Below are positions 1-8,929 of a DNA stretch of 64,000 bases, one piece after another (within the stretch, counting starts at the first letter, position 1; each line of letters begins with the position of its first letter). Source of the stretch: Falsihalocynthiibacter halioticoli (GTDB lineage Bacteria > Pseudomonadota > Alphaproteobacteria > Rhodobacterales > Rhodobacteraceae). Made by a program: the position numbers and the translations under genes. The DNA lies in NCBI RefSeq assembly GCF_025802015.1, contig NZ_JAOYFC010000001.1:434001-498000 (forward strand), read 5' to 3'. The notes beneath the pieces are model-generated. The model had not been told where the DNA came from and did no database searches. It saw only the letters and a program-made list of their open reading frames with translations.

Positions 1-310
1 CGACGCACCCGAAGATGGTGACGCCGGAGTTCTGACAAAGACAGTACAGAAGACCGCTCGGCCTCCGATGTATAAAGTACTGCTGCTGAATGATGATTAC
101 ACGCCGATGGAGTTTGTGATCTACATTTTGGAGCGGTTCTTTGGCGTGTCTTCGTCGTTGGCGTATGAAATCATGCTGACGGTCCACAAAAAGGGCATTG
201 CTGTGGTCGGAGTGTTTTCCCACGAGGTGGCGGAAACCAAGGTTGCGCAAGTAATGGACGCTGCGCGCCAGAATCAACATCCGCTGCAATGCACGATGGA
301 AAAGGAATAG
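1..310 (+). CDS. clpS: ClpS, ATP-dependent Clp protease adaptor (5' end cut by window edge)
   Basis: ClpS docks on ClpA and delivers N-degron substrates to the ClpAP protease in the cytoplasm. The core LNDDYTPMEFV and the C-terminal HPLQCTMEKE are family hallmarks. The frame is open from base 2, and 22 codons (acidic, then TKTVQKTARPP) precede the Met at 68. Family members carry a similar flexible N-terminal tail, so the true start lies left of the window and the Met at 68 is internal. Normally clpA lies nearby; here the next gene is a methyltransferase. Identification is firm, the start is not visible. Confidence 0.95.
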   Translation, partial: DAPEDGDAGVLTKTVQKTARPPMYKVLLLNDDYTPMEFVIYILERFFGVSSSLAYEIMLTVHKKGIAVVGVFSHEVAETKVAQVMDAARQNQHPLQCTMEKE

Positions 311-326
311 GGGCGCGGCCCCCGTT

Positions 327-1328
327 ATGCAAAATCAACGTATCACATTGAGCCTTGAGGGGGGCGGGTTGTCCCTTCCCGAAGAGGGGCAGATTCTCGT
401 TTTCAACGCAACGCCCGAGAGCGATCTCGATAGCTTGCCTAAAGAACGTGTTGTTGCGGTTCAGGGTTTCAAGCCGGATTATGATGCCTTGGCGGGCGCT
501 GGATATTCAGTTGTTACCGCACCTGAGGGCACCTATGCGATGGCGATTGTGTTTCTTCCCCGTGCAAAGGCGGAAGCGCGTGCGATGATCGAGGCCGCAA
601 CACGGTTTTGCCCAGATGGCCTCGTTGTCGTCGATGGCCAGAAAACAGATGGAATTGACGGTATCTATAAGGCCTGTCGCAAGGTAGCCGACTGTTCATC
701 TGCGTTTTCAAAATCCCATGGCAAAACCTTTTGGTTTCCCGCCGTGCACGCCTTTGAAGATTGGGCCGCTCCGCAAGATCCCACCGAAGTTGCGCCAGGA
801 TTTGTTACGCGTCCCGGCGTGTTTTCTGCGGATGGCATTGATCCGGGTTCCAAAATTCTGGCGGATCTATTACCGGAAAAACTGGGTGCTGATGTAGCAG
901 ATTTTGGCGCGGGGTGGGGCTGGCTTTCTGCTCAGGTTTTGACCAGAGAGAGTGTGAAATCGCTGCATCTGGTTGAGGCCGATCATGCCGCATTGGAATG
1001 CGCGCGTGAAAATATCGCCGACCCACGCGCCGAATTCCATTGGGCCGACGTAACGCGATATAAAAGCCTGCCGGCGTTTGACACGGTCGTAATGAACCCG
1101 CCGTTTCATACCAGCCGAGCTGCCGATCCTGCGATTGGGAAGGCATTTCTCGCTGCTGCTGCGCGTTTCCTGAAACCGCGTGGGCACCTTTGGGTCGTGG
1201 CCAATCGGCACCTGCCATACGAAGCTGACCTGAATGAACTTTATCGCAATGTCGAAGAAGTCGGCGGTGATAATCGGTTCAAGGTTTTCCACGCCAGCCA
1301 ACCCGCGCAGAAAACTCGCAACATCTGA
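327..1328 (+). CDS. RsmC-like class I SAM-dependent methyltransferase
   Basis: Probably a 16S rRNA guanine-N2 methyltransferase of the RsmC type (COG2813), acting on small-subunit rRNA. The C-terminal half has the SAM-binding motif (DFGAGWGWLS, near residue 193) and the catalytic NPPF motif beginning at Asn257, which is typical of N2-guanine or N6-adenine methylases. The N-terminal half resembles the degenerate duplicate domain of RsmC and has no NPPF. The length of 333 residues fits RsmC. It starts 16 bases after clpS and may be co-transcribed with it. The exact target base is inferred from the family only. Confidence 0.8.
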   Translation: MQNQRITLSLEGGGLSLPEEGQILVFNATPESDLDSLPKERVVAVQGFKPDYDALAGAGYSVVTAPEGTYAMAIVFLPRAKAEARAMIEAATRFCPDGLVVVDGQKTDGIDGIYKACRKVADCSSAFSKSHGKTFWFPAVHAFEDWAAPQDPTEVAPGFVTRPGVFSADGIDPGSKILADLLPEKLGADVADFGAGWGWLSAQVLTRESVKSLHLVEADHAALECARENIADPRAEFHWADVTRYKSLPAFDTVVMNPPFHTSRAADPAIGKAFLAAAARFLKPRGHLWVVANRHLPYEADLNELYRNVEEVGGDNRFKVFHASQPAQKTRNI

Positions 1329-1379
1329 TAATTCTGCTAGTCTCCACCGAGAATCGGGACCGAACCAAGAGGCGCCAAT

Positions 1380-2186
1380 ATGTCATTTTCGATTGCCGGA
1401 AAAACAGCCATCGTTACCGGAGCTGCCAATGGCATTGGCCTCGCGGTTGCCCGCCATTTCGAGCAAGCCGGCGCGAACGTAATGTTCGCTGATGTTGACG
1501 ATGAGGCGCTTGAGGCCGAGCTTGGCGATTTGCCGGATGATGGCCCTGTGCGCTTTTTCGCCGGAGATTTGCGAAAGAAGCTGACGATCGCCAATTTGCT
1601 TTCGGCCACAATCGATGCATTCGAGACGATCGACATTCTCGTCAACGGTAGCCGCCAAACGATGGTGTCATCGCCGCTAAATCCGCTGGATGACGGCGTA
1701 AGCAAGCTCCTAGAACAGAACTTGATGACCTCGCTTCGCCTGAGCCAAGCTGTAGCAAAGCGCATGATTAAACAGGCTAAAGAAAGCGGACAGGAAGAAG
1801 GCTGCATCGGATCGATCATCAACATGTCGTCGATCTCTGCGCAGCGCATTCATCCTGAATTGCTCGCCCATTCGATCAGTTCAGCCGCGGTGGACCAGAT
1901 GACACGCGGACTTGCTGTAGCCCTTGCGCCGGAGCGTATTCGGGTCAATTCCGTTGCTTTCGGTAGCGTCATGAGCGCAAGCCTTAAAAAGACACTTAGA
2001 GAAGATACCGAGCTTCGCGACGATATCATCGCCCACACGCCGCTCGACCGGATCGCAAGTGCTGCCGAGATCGCCGAGACATTCCAATTTTTGGCCAGCG
2101 ATGCGGCGGAATTTATGACCGGCCAGATCGTAACACTCGATGGGGGGCGTTCGCTCCTCGATCCAGTGACCTCATTCGCACATTAA
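1380..2186 (+). CDS. SDR-family protein lacking the catalytic Tyr/Lys
   Basis: A short-chain dehydrogenase/reductase fold of 268 residues. The Rossmann motif TGAANGIG is intact at residues 14-21, and the C-terminal GQIVTLDGG is typical of FabG-like SDRs. The catalytic YxxxK is replaced by His164-x3-Ser168 (HSISS), and the usual NNAG is NGSR, so ordinary SDR chemistry looks impossible. AGAGG lies just upstream of the ATG. It sits directly before hemF on the same strand (35-base gap), which suggests co-expression. It could be a cofactor-binding regulatory or structural protein, or an SDR with altered chemistry. The function is unknown. Confidence 0.8.
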   Translation: MSFSIAGKTAIVTGAANGIGLAVARHFEQAGANVMFADVDDEALEAELGDLPDDGPVRFFAGDLRKKLTIANLLSATIDAFETIDILVNGSRQTMVSSPLNPLDDGVSKLLEQNLMTSLRLSQAVAKRMIKQAKESGQEEGCIGSIINMSSISAQRIHPELLAHSISSAAVDQMTRGLAVALAPERIRVNSVAFGSVMSASLKKTLREDTELRDDIIAHTPLDRIASAAEIAETFQFLASDAAEFMTGQIVTLDGGRSLLDPVTSFAH

Positions 2187-2221
2187 ACGGCGGGGTTTGC
2201 CCGCGTCTGAAGAGTTTCGTT

Positions 2222-3112
2222 ATGGACATGATGACCGAAGAAAAACGCCGTGCGGCAACGTGGTTCCGCACCTTGCGAGATGAGATTTGCGCCGCTTTTG
2301 AGCAATTGGAAGAGACGCAGGAAACCGGCCCATTTGCTGGGAATCCAGCTGGAAAGTTCGAGCTTCGTGAAACGAAACGCACAGCGGATGACGGCTCTGA
2401 TGCGGGTGGTGGCCTTATGTCCGTTATGCGCGGTGGTCGTGTTTTCGAAAAGGTTGGCGTAAATATTTCCGAGGTTTACGGCGAACTTGGCGAGCGCGCG
2501 CAAACGGCAATGGCCGCACGTAAAGGGTTTCCTGAAATGAAATCCGATCCACGGTTCTGGGCGTCGGGAATTAGCCTTGTTGCGCATATGCAAAACCCGC
2601 ATACGCCCGCCGTTCACATGAACACGCGCATGTTCTGGACGCCACATGGCTGGTGGTTCGGGGGCGGTTCCGACCTCAATCCATGTATCGAATATGACGA
2701 GGATACCGCGAGCTTTCACGCCGCACAGAAAGAGCATTGCGACCGTCACGATTCCGCTTACTACCCGCGCTTTAAAGAATGGGCGGACGAATATTTCTAT
2801 ATCCCGCATCGCAAACGAGCACGCGGCGTTGGCGGTATCTTCCTTGATGATCACAATACTGGTGATTGGGAGGCGGATTTTGCCTTCATCCAAGATGTTG
2901 GCCGCGCGTTCCTCGCGGCTTTCTTGCCCGTCACTGAGCGCCGCCGCAATACGCCTTGGGCAGAAACCGACAAAGACGCGCAGCTTGTGCATCGCGGCCT
3001 CTATGCGGAGTACAATCTCGTTTACGACCGCGGAACGAAATTCGGCCTCGAAACCGGACATGATCCCGAGGCCGTATTGATGAGTCTGCCGCCGCTGGCC
3101 AAATGGGTTTAG
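2222..3112 (+). CDS. hemF: Oxygen-dependent coproporphyrinogen III oxidase
   Basis: Converts coproporphyrinogen III to protoporphyrinogen IX by oxidative decarboxylation with O2, late in haem (and bacteriochlorophyll) synthesis. The family signature GWWFGGGSDLNP lies near residue 141, followed by HDSAYYPRFKEWADEYF and GVGGIFLDD, all strongly conserved in HemF. At 296 residues it is the usual length. Met codons at 2222, 2228 and 2231 are all possible starts. Its stop overlaps the stop of convergent hemE by four bases (TTAG). Confidence 0.97.
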   Translation: MDMMTEEKRRAATWFRTLRDEICAAFEQLEETQETGPFAGNPAGKFELRETKRTADDGSDAGGGLMSVMRGGRVFEKVGVNISEVYGELGERAQTAMAARKGFPEMKSDPRFWASGISLVAHMQNPHTPAVHMNTRMFWTPHGWWFGGGSDLNPCIEYDEDTASFHAAQKEHCDRHDSAYYPRFKEWADEYFYIPHRKRARGVGGIFLDDHNTGDWEADFAFIQDVGRAFLAAFLPVTERRRNTPWAETDKDAQLVHRGLYAEYNLVYDRGTKFGLETGHDPEAVLMSLPPLAKWV

Positions 3113-4140
3113 CCGCGCAACGCCTTTAGCATGACATCGACATTTGCGGGATCCGCGTCCGGTGTGATCCCGTGGCCGAGGTTAAAGATATGCGGCCCGT
3201 TCCCGAGCGCCTCTTTGATGCGTTTTGTCTCTGAAATCAGTTTGTCGCCCCCTTCGACCATAAGCTTTGGGTCAAGATTGCCCTGAACGCAGCTATCCGG
3301 CTGTAGCACCTTGGCCGCCCATTCCAGATCAACCTTCGTATCAATTGCCAAGCATTGCGCGCCGACGGCTTTGGCGAACCCTTCGTATGCTGGCCCTGCT
3401 TCACGCGGGAATGCGATGATCGGCACGTTAGGGTAGCGTGCATTTAGTGCCTGAATGATCTTTTTGGCAGGGAGCAGAGCGAAATCGTGAAAGTCCTGAC
3501 CTTTGAGCGATCCAGCCCAGCTGTCAAAAATCTTAACGACCTCGGCACCCGCTTCGATCTGTTTTGCGAGATATTCGATGGTTCCGTCTGTGATGAGGTC
3601 GATCAACTGCTGAAACGTTGCGCGGTCGGTGTCTTTGAGCGCGTGAGCTGGCCCCTGATCTGGCGTGCCACGCCCAGCGATCATATAGGTTGCAACGGTC
3701 CATGGCGCCCCTGCGAAACCAATAAGCGTGGTTTCTTTGGGTAGTTCGGACTTCAGGATTTTCAGCGTTTCATAGATCGGCGAAAGGGTTTCGTGGATGG
3801 CTTCCACACCGCCCAATGCGTTGAAATCACTTTGGTTTGTTATGGTAGAAAGCCGTGGGCCTTCTCCCGTAACGAACCAAACTTTCGCGCCGAGCGCTTG
3901 GGGCAGTAGAAGGATATCGGCAAAGAGGATCGCGGCATCAAACCCATATCGGCGAATGGGCTGAAGCGTGACTTCGGCGGCAAGTTCGGGGTTGTAGCAA
4001 AGCGACAGGAAATCGCCAGCTTCGGCCCGAGTAGCGCGATATTCAGGCAGGTAACGCCCCGCTTGGCGCATCATCCAAACCGGTGGTACGTCCTGTGTTT
4101 CGCCAGCCAATGCCCGAAGCAGCTTCTTTTGTTCCGCCAT
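3109..4140 (-). CDS. hemE: Uroporphyrinogen decarboxylase
   Basis: Decarboxylates the four acetate side chains of uroporphyrinogen III to give coproporphyrinogen III, the substrate of the adjacent HemF. The N-terminal signature PPVWMMRQAGRYLPEYR is present, as are GFAGAPWT and the C-terminal FNLGHGI. I place the start at the Met at 4140 (MAEQKK..., 343 residues) because an AAGG lies just upstream and family members start there. An in-frame Met at 4158 would add six residues. It is divergent from hemC across a 115-base gap. Confidence 0.96.
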   Translation of the reverse strand: MAEQKKLLRALAGETQDVPPVWMMRQAGRYLPEYRATRAEAGDFLSLCYNPELAAEVTLQPIRRYGFDAAILFADILLLPQALGAKVWFVTGEGPRLSTITNQSDFNALGGVEAIHETLSPIYETLKILKSELPKETTLIGFAGAPWTVATYMIAGRGTPDQGPAHALKDTDRATFQQLIDLITDGTIEYLAKQIEAGAEVVKIFDSWAGSLKGQDFHDFALLPAKKIIQALNARYPNVPIIAFPREAGPAYEGFAKAVGAQCLAIDTKVDLEWAAKVLQPDSCVQGNLDPKLMVEGGDKLISETKRIKEALGNGPHIFNLGHGITPDADPANVDVMLKALRG

Positions 4141-4212
4141 GTTTCGCCCTTCCATCAAATCTCTGCAGTCACCTTTCGCGTTGAGGCTCTGATGTCAAGG
4201 TGTGCGGCGAAT

Positions 4213-4227
4213 CTGACCTATTGTCAG
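4213..4227. promoter_or_regulatory. Short inverted repeat in the hemE/hemC divergent promoter region
   Basis: CTGAC-CTATT-GTCAG, a perfect 5-5-5 inverted repeat lying between the divergent starts of hemE (4140) and hemC (4256). It could be an operator for shared control of the two haem genes, but short repeats of this kind also occur by chance. Confidence 0.3.
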
Positions 4228-4255
4228 GCGGATATGCCGCGCGTAAACACGGGGC

Positions 4256-5203
4256 ATGACACATGCACTCCCTTCTCCCGACGCCCCCCTTAAAATCGGC
4301 ACGCGTGGTTCGCCTTTGGCTCTTGCACAAGCGCATGAAACACGTGCGCGCCTGATGGCGGCACATGATCTTCCTGAAGAGGCCTTTGAGGTCATTGTGA
4401 TTAAAACCACCGGTGATCGGGTACAGGATCGCGCGCTACGTGAAATTGGCGGCAAGGGGTTGTTTACCAAAGAGATCGAAGAGGCGCTGCTGTCGGGCGG
4501 GATTGATATCGCGGTTCACTCGATGAAAGATATGCCTGTGGAACAGCCAGATGGGCTGGCTCTCACGACCTATCTTCCCCGCGAAGATGTGCGCGATGCG
4601 TTCATTTCACCCGAGTTCAACGGATTGGCCGACTTGCCAAATGGCGCGGTTGTTGGCACGTCCAGCTTGCGCCGACATGCGCAGCTCAAACAGGTGCGCC
4701 CTGACCTTGAGGTTGTTGAGTTTCGTGGCAATGTGCAAACGCGTTTGCGCAAGTTGTCTGAAGGCGTCGCGACGTGTACGTTTTTGGCGATGGCGGGCAT
4801 CAACCGTTTGAAAATGAACGAGGTTCCTGCAACGCCAATTGATGTGAACGATATGCTCCCCGCTGTTGCACAGGGTGCAATTGGCATCGAGCAACGGCAG
4901 GATGACAGCGCAGTCTCCGAGCTTCTTCAGCCCATTCATGACGCGCCAACAGGCCAACGCCTCGCCGCAGAGCGAGCATTTTTGGCCGAGCTTGACGGGT
5001 CTTGTGAAACACCGATTGCTGGGCTTGCAGAACTTGGTGGTGCGAATATCCGTCTTCGTGGTGAGATTATCCGCCCCGATGGAAGCGAGAGTATTTCCGG
5101 CGAGATCTCTGGCCCAATAGTGGACGGTGCATCTCTTGGTCGTACTTTGGCCAAACAGTTGCGCGAACAAGCGCCCGCTGATTTCTTTGATTGGCAGACT
5201 TAG
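4256..5203 (+). CDS. hemC: Hydroxymethylbilane synthase (porphobilinogen deaminase)
   Basis: Polymerises four porphobilinogens into hydroxymethylbilane in the cytoplasm, upstream of HemE in tetrapyrrole synthesis. The protein has 315 residues. The opening IGTRGSPLALAQ is diagnostic, as are the substrate-loop segment AVHSMKDMP and the dipyrromethane cofactor cysteine, Cys250 in GSCETP. It is divergent from hemE, and its stop overlaps the stop of the convergent FAD oxidase gene by four bases (TTAG). Identification is secure. Confidence 0.97.
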   Translation: MTHALPSPDAPLKIGTRGSPLALAQAHETRARLMAAHDLPEEAFEVIVIKTTGDRVQDRALREIGGKGLFTKEIEEALLSGGIDIAVHSMKDMPVEQPDGLALTTYLPREDVRDAFISPEFNGLADLPNGAVVGTSSLRRHAQLKQVRPDLEVVEFRGNVQTRLRKLSEGVATCTFLAMAGINRLKMNEVPATPIDVNDMLPAVAQGAIGIEQRQDDSAVSELLQPIHDAPTGQRLAAERAFLAELDGSCETPIAGLAELGGANIRLRGEIIRPDGSESISGEISGPIVDGASLGRTLAKQLREQAPADFFDWQT

Positions 5204-6606
5204 GGAAGCAGCTTCCCAGGGTTCATGATGTTCTGCGGATCAAGCGCCTGCTTGATCGCGCGCATGGTTGCAAGAGCGACCGGATTCTTGCGCCGCGACA
5301 TAGAAGCAAGCTTGGATGCACCAATGCCATGTTCGGCAGAGAAAGCCCCGCCAAGTTCCTGAACAACATCCTCTACGGCTTCGGTGATCGCGTCATGGCT
5401 GACATGCGCGCTTTTGCTTGGCCACACGGTATAGTGAACGTTCCCGTCCCCCAGATGGGCCACGGGTAAGGCATCAAATGCGGGATCAAGCGCTGCCATC
5501 CGCGCTTCGATTCGTTCAAGGAATGCGGCAACCTTATCAAGTGGAACCGAGATGTCGTGGTTTACAAATGGCTGCTTGTGAAAGGCTAATTCGGCCGCTT
5601 GCTCTCGCCGCTCCCACATTTCGCGCCGTTGGGCCTCATTCTGGGCAACAGTCGCATCAAGGATTGCGCCATTTTCGATCATCTCGCCAAGGATCGTTTC
5701 AACCATCGCGACAATTGGGATTTCACCGGCCTCATCCGGCTTCGTATCGCGCGGGGCGGTGGCGCCTACTTCGAGCATGATGTTGACTGGATAGGTGGTT
5801 TCAAAGGGCGGACGGGCCTGTGGAAATAGCTCTGCGTGGAGGTCCATGTAACGGGCTGGCATGTATTCAAATGCCTCAACAGCGCCACCGGTCTCTTTTT
5901 GGATTTTGTTCAAAAGCTCAAGGGCAATGGATAGGTCGGACAGGGCAACCATGGCTGTTGCGAATGCGGCCGGTGTTGGTGTGAGTTTCAGTGTCGCAGC
6001 GGTAATGATACCGAGCGTGCCTTCGGCCCCGATGAATAAATCCTTGAGGTCGTAGCCGGAGTTGTCTTTGTGAAGTTCCGTCAGAAGATCCATGATCTCA
6101 CCCGATGGCAATACGACCTCTAGTCCAAGGCAGAGTGCACGCGTATTTCCGTACCTGACCACGTTGGAACCGCCCGCATTCGTGGCCAGATTCCCGCCGA
6201 TTGTGGCCGAACCTCGCGCCCCGAACGTGAGCGGGAAGCTTAGCCCATGCTCGGCGACGGCGTCATGCAAATTGGCCAGAATGACGCCCGCTTCAACTTC
6301 GGCAAGGCGGGCTTCAGTGTTGATTTTGCGCACGCGATTTAACCGCTCAAGAGAGAGTAGAACCGCACCTTCAGAGTAGGTTGCTCCGGTGAGGCCGGTG
6401 TTGCCGCCGATCGGGATCAACGGCGTTTTGGTTTTCGCCGCAATCTTGACGATCTCGCTCACCTGTTCTGTTGTGTTTGGCCGCACAACACAAAGCGCAT
6501 CACCCTTGTATTTGTTTGTAAAATCAACGGAATACCGCAATGTGTCTTGTCCGGTTAGAACATGGTTCTCGCCGACGATTGATTTAAAGAGCGGCAGTGA
6601 TTCCAT
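5200..6606 (-). CDS. FAD-linked 2-hydroxyacid dehydrogenase (GlcD/D-lactate/D-2-hydroxyglutarate type)
   Basis: A 468-residue flavoprotein of the FAD-binding PCMH plus FAD-oxidase C-terminal family. The N-terminal flavin domain has PIGGNTGLTGA and GSATIGGNLATNAGG. The C-terminal domain has HLGDGNVHY and SAEHGIG, the metal/substrate-site motifs of D-lactate and D-2-hydroxyglutarate dehydrogenases, and ends near NPGKLLP. It would oxidise a D-2-hydroxyacid to a 2-oxoacid, passing electrons to a quinone or carrier. It is divergent from a GntR regulator and close to a TRAP transporter of the 2-oxoacid/lactate type, which supports an uptake-and-oxidation role. The substrate is inferred; D-lactate and D-2-hydroxyglutarate both fit. 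Confidence 0.85.
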   Translation of the reverse strand: MESLPLFKSIVGENHVLTGQDTLRYSVDFTNKYKGDALCVVRPNTTEQVSEIVKIAAKTKTPLIPIGGNTGLTGATYSEGAVLLSLERLNRVRKINTEARLAEVEAGVILANLHDAVAEHGLSFPLTFGARGSATIGGNLATNAGGSNVVRYGNTRALCLGLEVVLPSGEIMDLLTELHKDNSGYDLKDLFIGAEGTLGIITAATLKLTPTPAAFATAMVALSDLSIALELLNKIQKETGGAVEAFEYMPARYMDLHAELFPQARPPFETTYPVNIMLEVGATAPRDTKPDEAGEIPIVAMVETILGEMIENGAILDATVAQNEAQRREMWERREQAAELAFHKQPFVNHDISVPLDKVAAFLERIEARMAALDPAFDALPVAHLGDGNVHYTVWPSKSAHVSHDAITEAVEDVVQELGGAFSAEHGIGASKLASMSRRKNPVALATMRAIKQALDPQNIMNPGKLLP

Positions 6607-6723
6607 TGCGGTTGATCCTTTTTGGTTTGCGGCGGATTGTTGCGTAAAAATATCGTGATGACCAGTGTTTGAAGGCCATTAATTCGCTTGCCAGAGGCTG
6701 GTGTCTTTTTGCTGGATCAGGCA

Positions 6724-6736
6724 TAATGCATACATT
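6724..6736. promoter_or_regulatory. Candidate GntR operator, copy 1
   Basis: TAATGCATACATT lies 33 bases upstream of the GTG start of the GntR regulator and overlaps a -10-like CATAAT (6722-6727). Its reverse complement, AATGTATGCATTA, recurs exactly upstream of the TRAP binding-protein gene at 10697-10709. The shared, partly palindromic element suggests autoregulation plus control of the transporter; the divergent FAD oxidase gene could also be covered. Confidence 0.55.
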
Positions 6737-6768
6737 GGAAACTTATCATTGCGAGCAGGAAAGACTCT

Positions 6769-7437
6769 GTGTCTGAAATCAAGCAAACACGCGTAACCGA
6801 TGCCTATAACCGGCTTAAGGAAGAGATTCTGACAAACCGGATGCCGTCTGGGTTTCAAGCGCCTGAACCAGAGATTGCCGAGCTTCTTGGCATGAGCCGT
6901 ACGCCTGTTCGCGAGGCGCTCATAAAACTTGAAGCAGAGGGGCTCGTTCAGCTTATTCCGCGCCGTGGTGCACGGGTTCTTCCCGTATCCACCGAGGATA
7001 TGGCCGAGATTTACGAAATCCTAACGGCGCTTGAGCCCGAAGCGGCGGCTGCGCTTGCGCGTCGACGCCCTGGCAAAGACGAGCTTGCCGGAATGGAAGC
7101 CGCGACACAGGAGATGGAAACCGCGCTTGAAGCGGGTGATCTTGAAGCGTGGGCCGATGCAGATGACCGTTTCCATCGGCTGTTGCTTGAACTTCACGGA
7201 AACAAGCGGATGCTCGGGATGGTTTCGCTCTTGTTTGATCAGGCCCACCGCGCACGGATGGTGACTTTGCGGCTGCGCGAAATTCCCAAAAACTCCACAC
7301 GGGTTCATCGCGACATCCTCGAAAAAATTGCCGAGGGCGATGATGTTGGCGTAGCGGAGCTCTTTCGCGAGCATCGCAAAGATGCTGCGCGTGAGCTGCT
7401 TGATATTCTTGAAAAGTTTCGGCTGCCGCGTCTTTAA
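6769..7437 (+). CDS. GntR-family regulator, FCD (FadR) subfamily
   Basis: A transcription factor of 222 residues. The N-terminal winged helix contains EIAELLGMSRTPVREALIKL. The C-terminal all-helical FCD domain binds small carboxylates; the metal-ligand pattern can be seen as DADDRFHRLL, HR and a late EH. It starts at GTG, preceded by AGGAAA. It lies between the divergent 2-hydroxyacid dehydrogenase and the convergent TRAP operon. A 13-bp element occurs both in its own promoter and in that of the TRAP operon, so it probably senses the transported acid. The ligand is unknown. Confidence 0.9.
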   Translation: MSEIKQTRVTDAYNRLKEEILTNRMPSGFQAPEPEIAELLGMSRTPVREALIKLEAEGLVQLIPRRGARVLPVSTEDMAEIYEILTALEPEAAAALARRRPGKDELAGMEAATQEMETALEAGDLEAWADADDRFHRLLLELHGNKRMLGMVSLLFDQAHRARMVTLRLREIPKNSTRVHRDILEKIAEGDDVGVAELFREHRKDAARELLDILEKFRLPRL

Positions 7438-7471
7438 ACACGGCAGGCTTTCCCCTCTTTAGGTCCCCATC

Positions 7472-8929
7472 CTAGTCGAGGAGTACGCGTGGCAGCCACA
7501 GCGCAATTTCTGGGAAACGCATCACCAAAGCCAGACCTGTTAGCTGCAACAGGACGAATGGGATGATTCCCGCGTAGATTTCCTGAATTTTGACCGATTT
7601 CGGCGCGACCGCTTTGAGATAAAACAAAGCGAAGCCAAACGGCGGTGTCAGGAAGCTGGTTTGCAGGTTTACCGCGAGGAGAATTGCGAACCAGTAGGTC
7701 ATTTCGAATTTGCTCACGTGATCGCCAAAATCCATTTGGGCGATGATCGGGGCAAATACGGGCAGCACGATTAGTGTGATTTCAATCCAGTCAAAGAAGA
7801 AGCCCAGAATGAACACGATCCCCATAATCAGGAACAGCAGCCCCCATGCGCCAAGTCCGAGCGAGTTGACGAGGTCGATCACAAGATGATCGCCACCGAG
7901 CGCGCGGAATACATAAGAGAACAGCGTTGCACCGATGAATATCCCGAAGATCATCGCGTTGGTCAGCGCAGTACTTTCCACAACAGTGGCGACTGTTTTG
8001 TAATAGGATTTTAGCTCTGCCCAGAACGAACGTTTTGGGGCTTCGAAAACATGGTCCGTTGGTTCGAGAGAAAACTCCTGAATTCCCACAGATGGCAGGA
8101 CAACAAGGTTGATGAACCCGAGGAGCAATGCCCCAAACGCGCCAACCCCTGCCGCTTCAGTTGGGGTGGCAAAGCCACCAAGGATCGAGCCAAGAACCAT
8201 ACCGATCAAGATAACTGGCGGAACAAAGCTACGGATCACCATCCAGAACACACCCCAACCCGTTTGGGGCCCGAGCATACCATCGAGACGCGGCGCGAGC
8301 TTTGGATTCATCCAACACCGCACAACGATATAGATCACATAGAAACTTGCGAGCATGAGGCCGGGGAAGACCGCGGCCACGAACAGGTTTCCAACCGACC
8401 GCGACAGCAGATCAGCCATAATCACCAGCATAATCGACGGCGGAATCAGGATGCCTAGCGTACCCGAAGCGGCGATTGTGCCTGTCGCGAGGGAGTGGTC
8501 GTATTTGCGTTCAATCATAACCGGCAGTGCAAGCAGAGACATCATGATGACGCTGGCACCGATGATGCCGGTTGTCGCCGCAAGGATCGTCCCCATCAAT
8601 GTCACCGCAAGCGCGAGCCCGCCCGGAACGCGCCGCAACAACACTTGAAGGCAATTCAAGAGATCACGTGCGATACCCGATTTTTCAAGCATTGTTCCCA
8701 TGAAGATAAACATGGGGATCGCCGTGAGGATCAGGTTGGTCATGATGCCGCCGAATATCCGGTTGGGCAAAAGCATGAAGCGAACAAAAGCGAATTCGCC
8801 TACGAGGATGCCGATAAAGCCGAAGGCCAAACCGACACCGCCAAGAATGAATGCCACAGGGAAGCCCGTAAAAAGCAAAGCCCCAAGGGCGACGAACATG
8901 AAAATAGGTAGTAAATCGACAAGTACCAT
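7472..8929 (-). CDS. TRAP transporter large permease (DctM type)
   Basis: The large membrane subunit (485 residues, many hydrophobic segments) of a tripartite ATP-independent periplasmic transporter, which drives uptake by a sodium or proton gradient. Typical DctM elements include GFPVAFILGG near the N-terminus and ASGTLGILIPPSIMLVI. The start shares one base with the stop of the small permease gene (TAATG), so the two are translationally coupled. It is the last gene of the TRAP operon and is convergent with the GntR gene. The substrate is inferred from the binding protein. Confidence 0.95.
   Translation of the reverse strand: MVLVDLLPIFMFVALGALLFTGFPVAFILGGVGLAFGFIGILVGEFAFVRFMLLPNRIFGGIMTNLILTAIPMFIFMGTMLEKSGIARDLLNCLQVLLRRVPGGLALAVTLMGTILAATTGIIGASVIMMSLLALPVMIERKYDHSLATGTIAASGTLGILIPPSIMLVIMADLLSRSVGNLFVAAVFPGLMLASFYVIYIVVRCWMNPKLAPRLDGMLGPQTGWGVFWMVIRSFVPPVILIGMVLGSILGGFATPTEAAGVGAFGALLLGFINLVVLPSVGIQEFSLEPTDHVFEAPKRSFWAELKSYYKTVATVVESTALTNAMIFGIFIGATLFSYVFRALGGDHLVIDLVNSLGLGAWGLLFLIMGIVFILGFFFDWIEITLIVLPVFAPIIAQMDFGDHVSKFEMTYWFAILLAVNLQTSFLTPPFGFALFYLKAVAPKSVKIQEIYAGIIPFVLLQLTGLALVMRFPEIALWLPRVLLD

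Noticed and set aside
6640..6670. A possible third ATTGGT/ACCA-type site upstream of the FAD oxidase
   Set aside because: Only an ACCAGT half-site and a poor ATTGTT partner at different spacing; not comparable with the two good copies.
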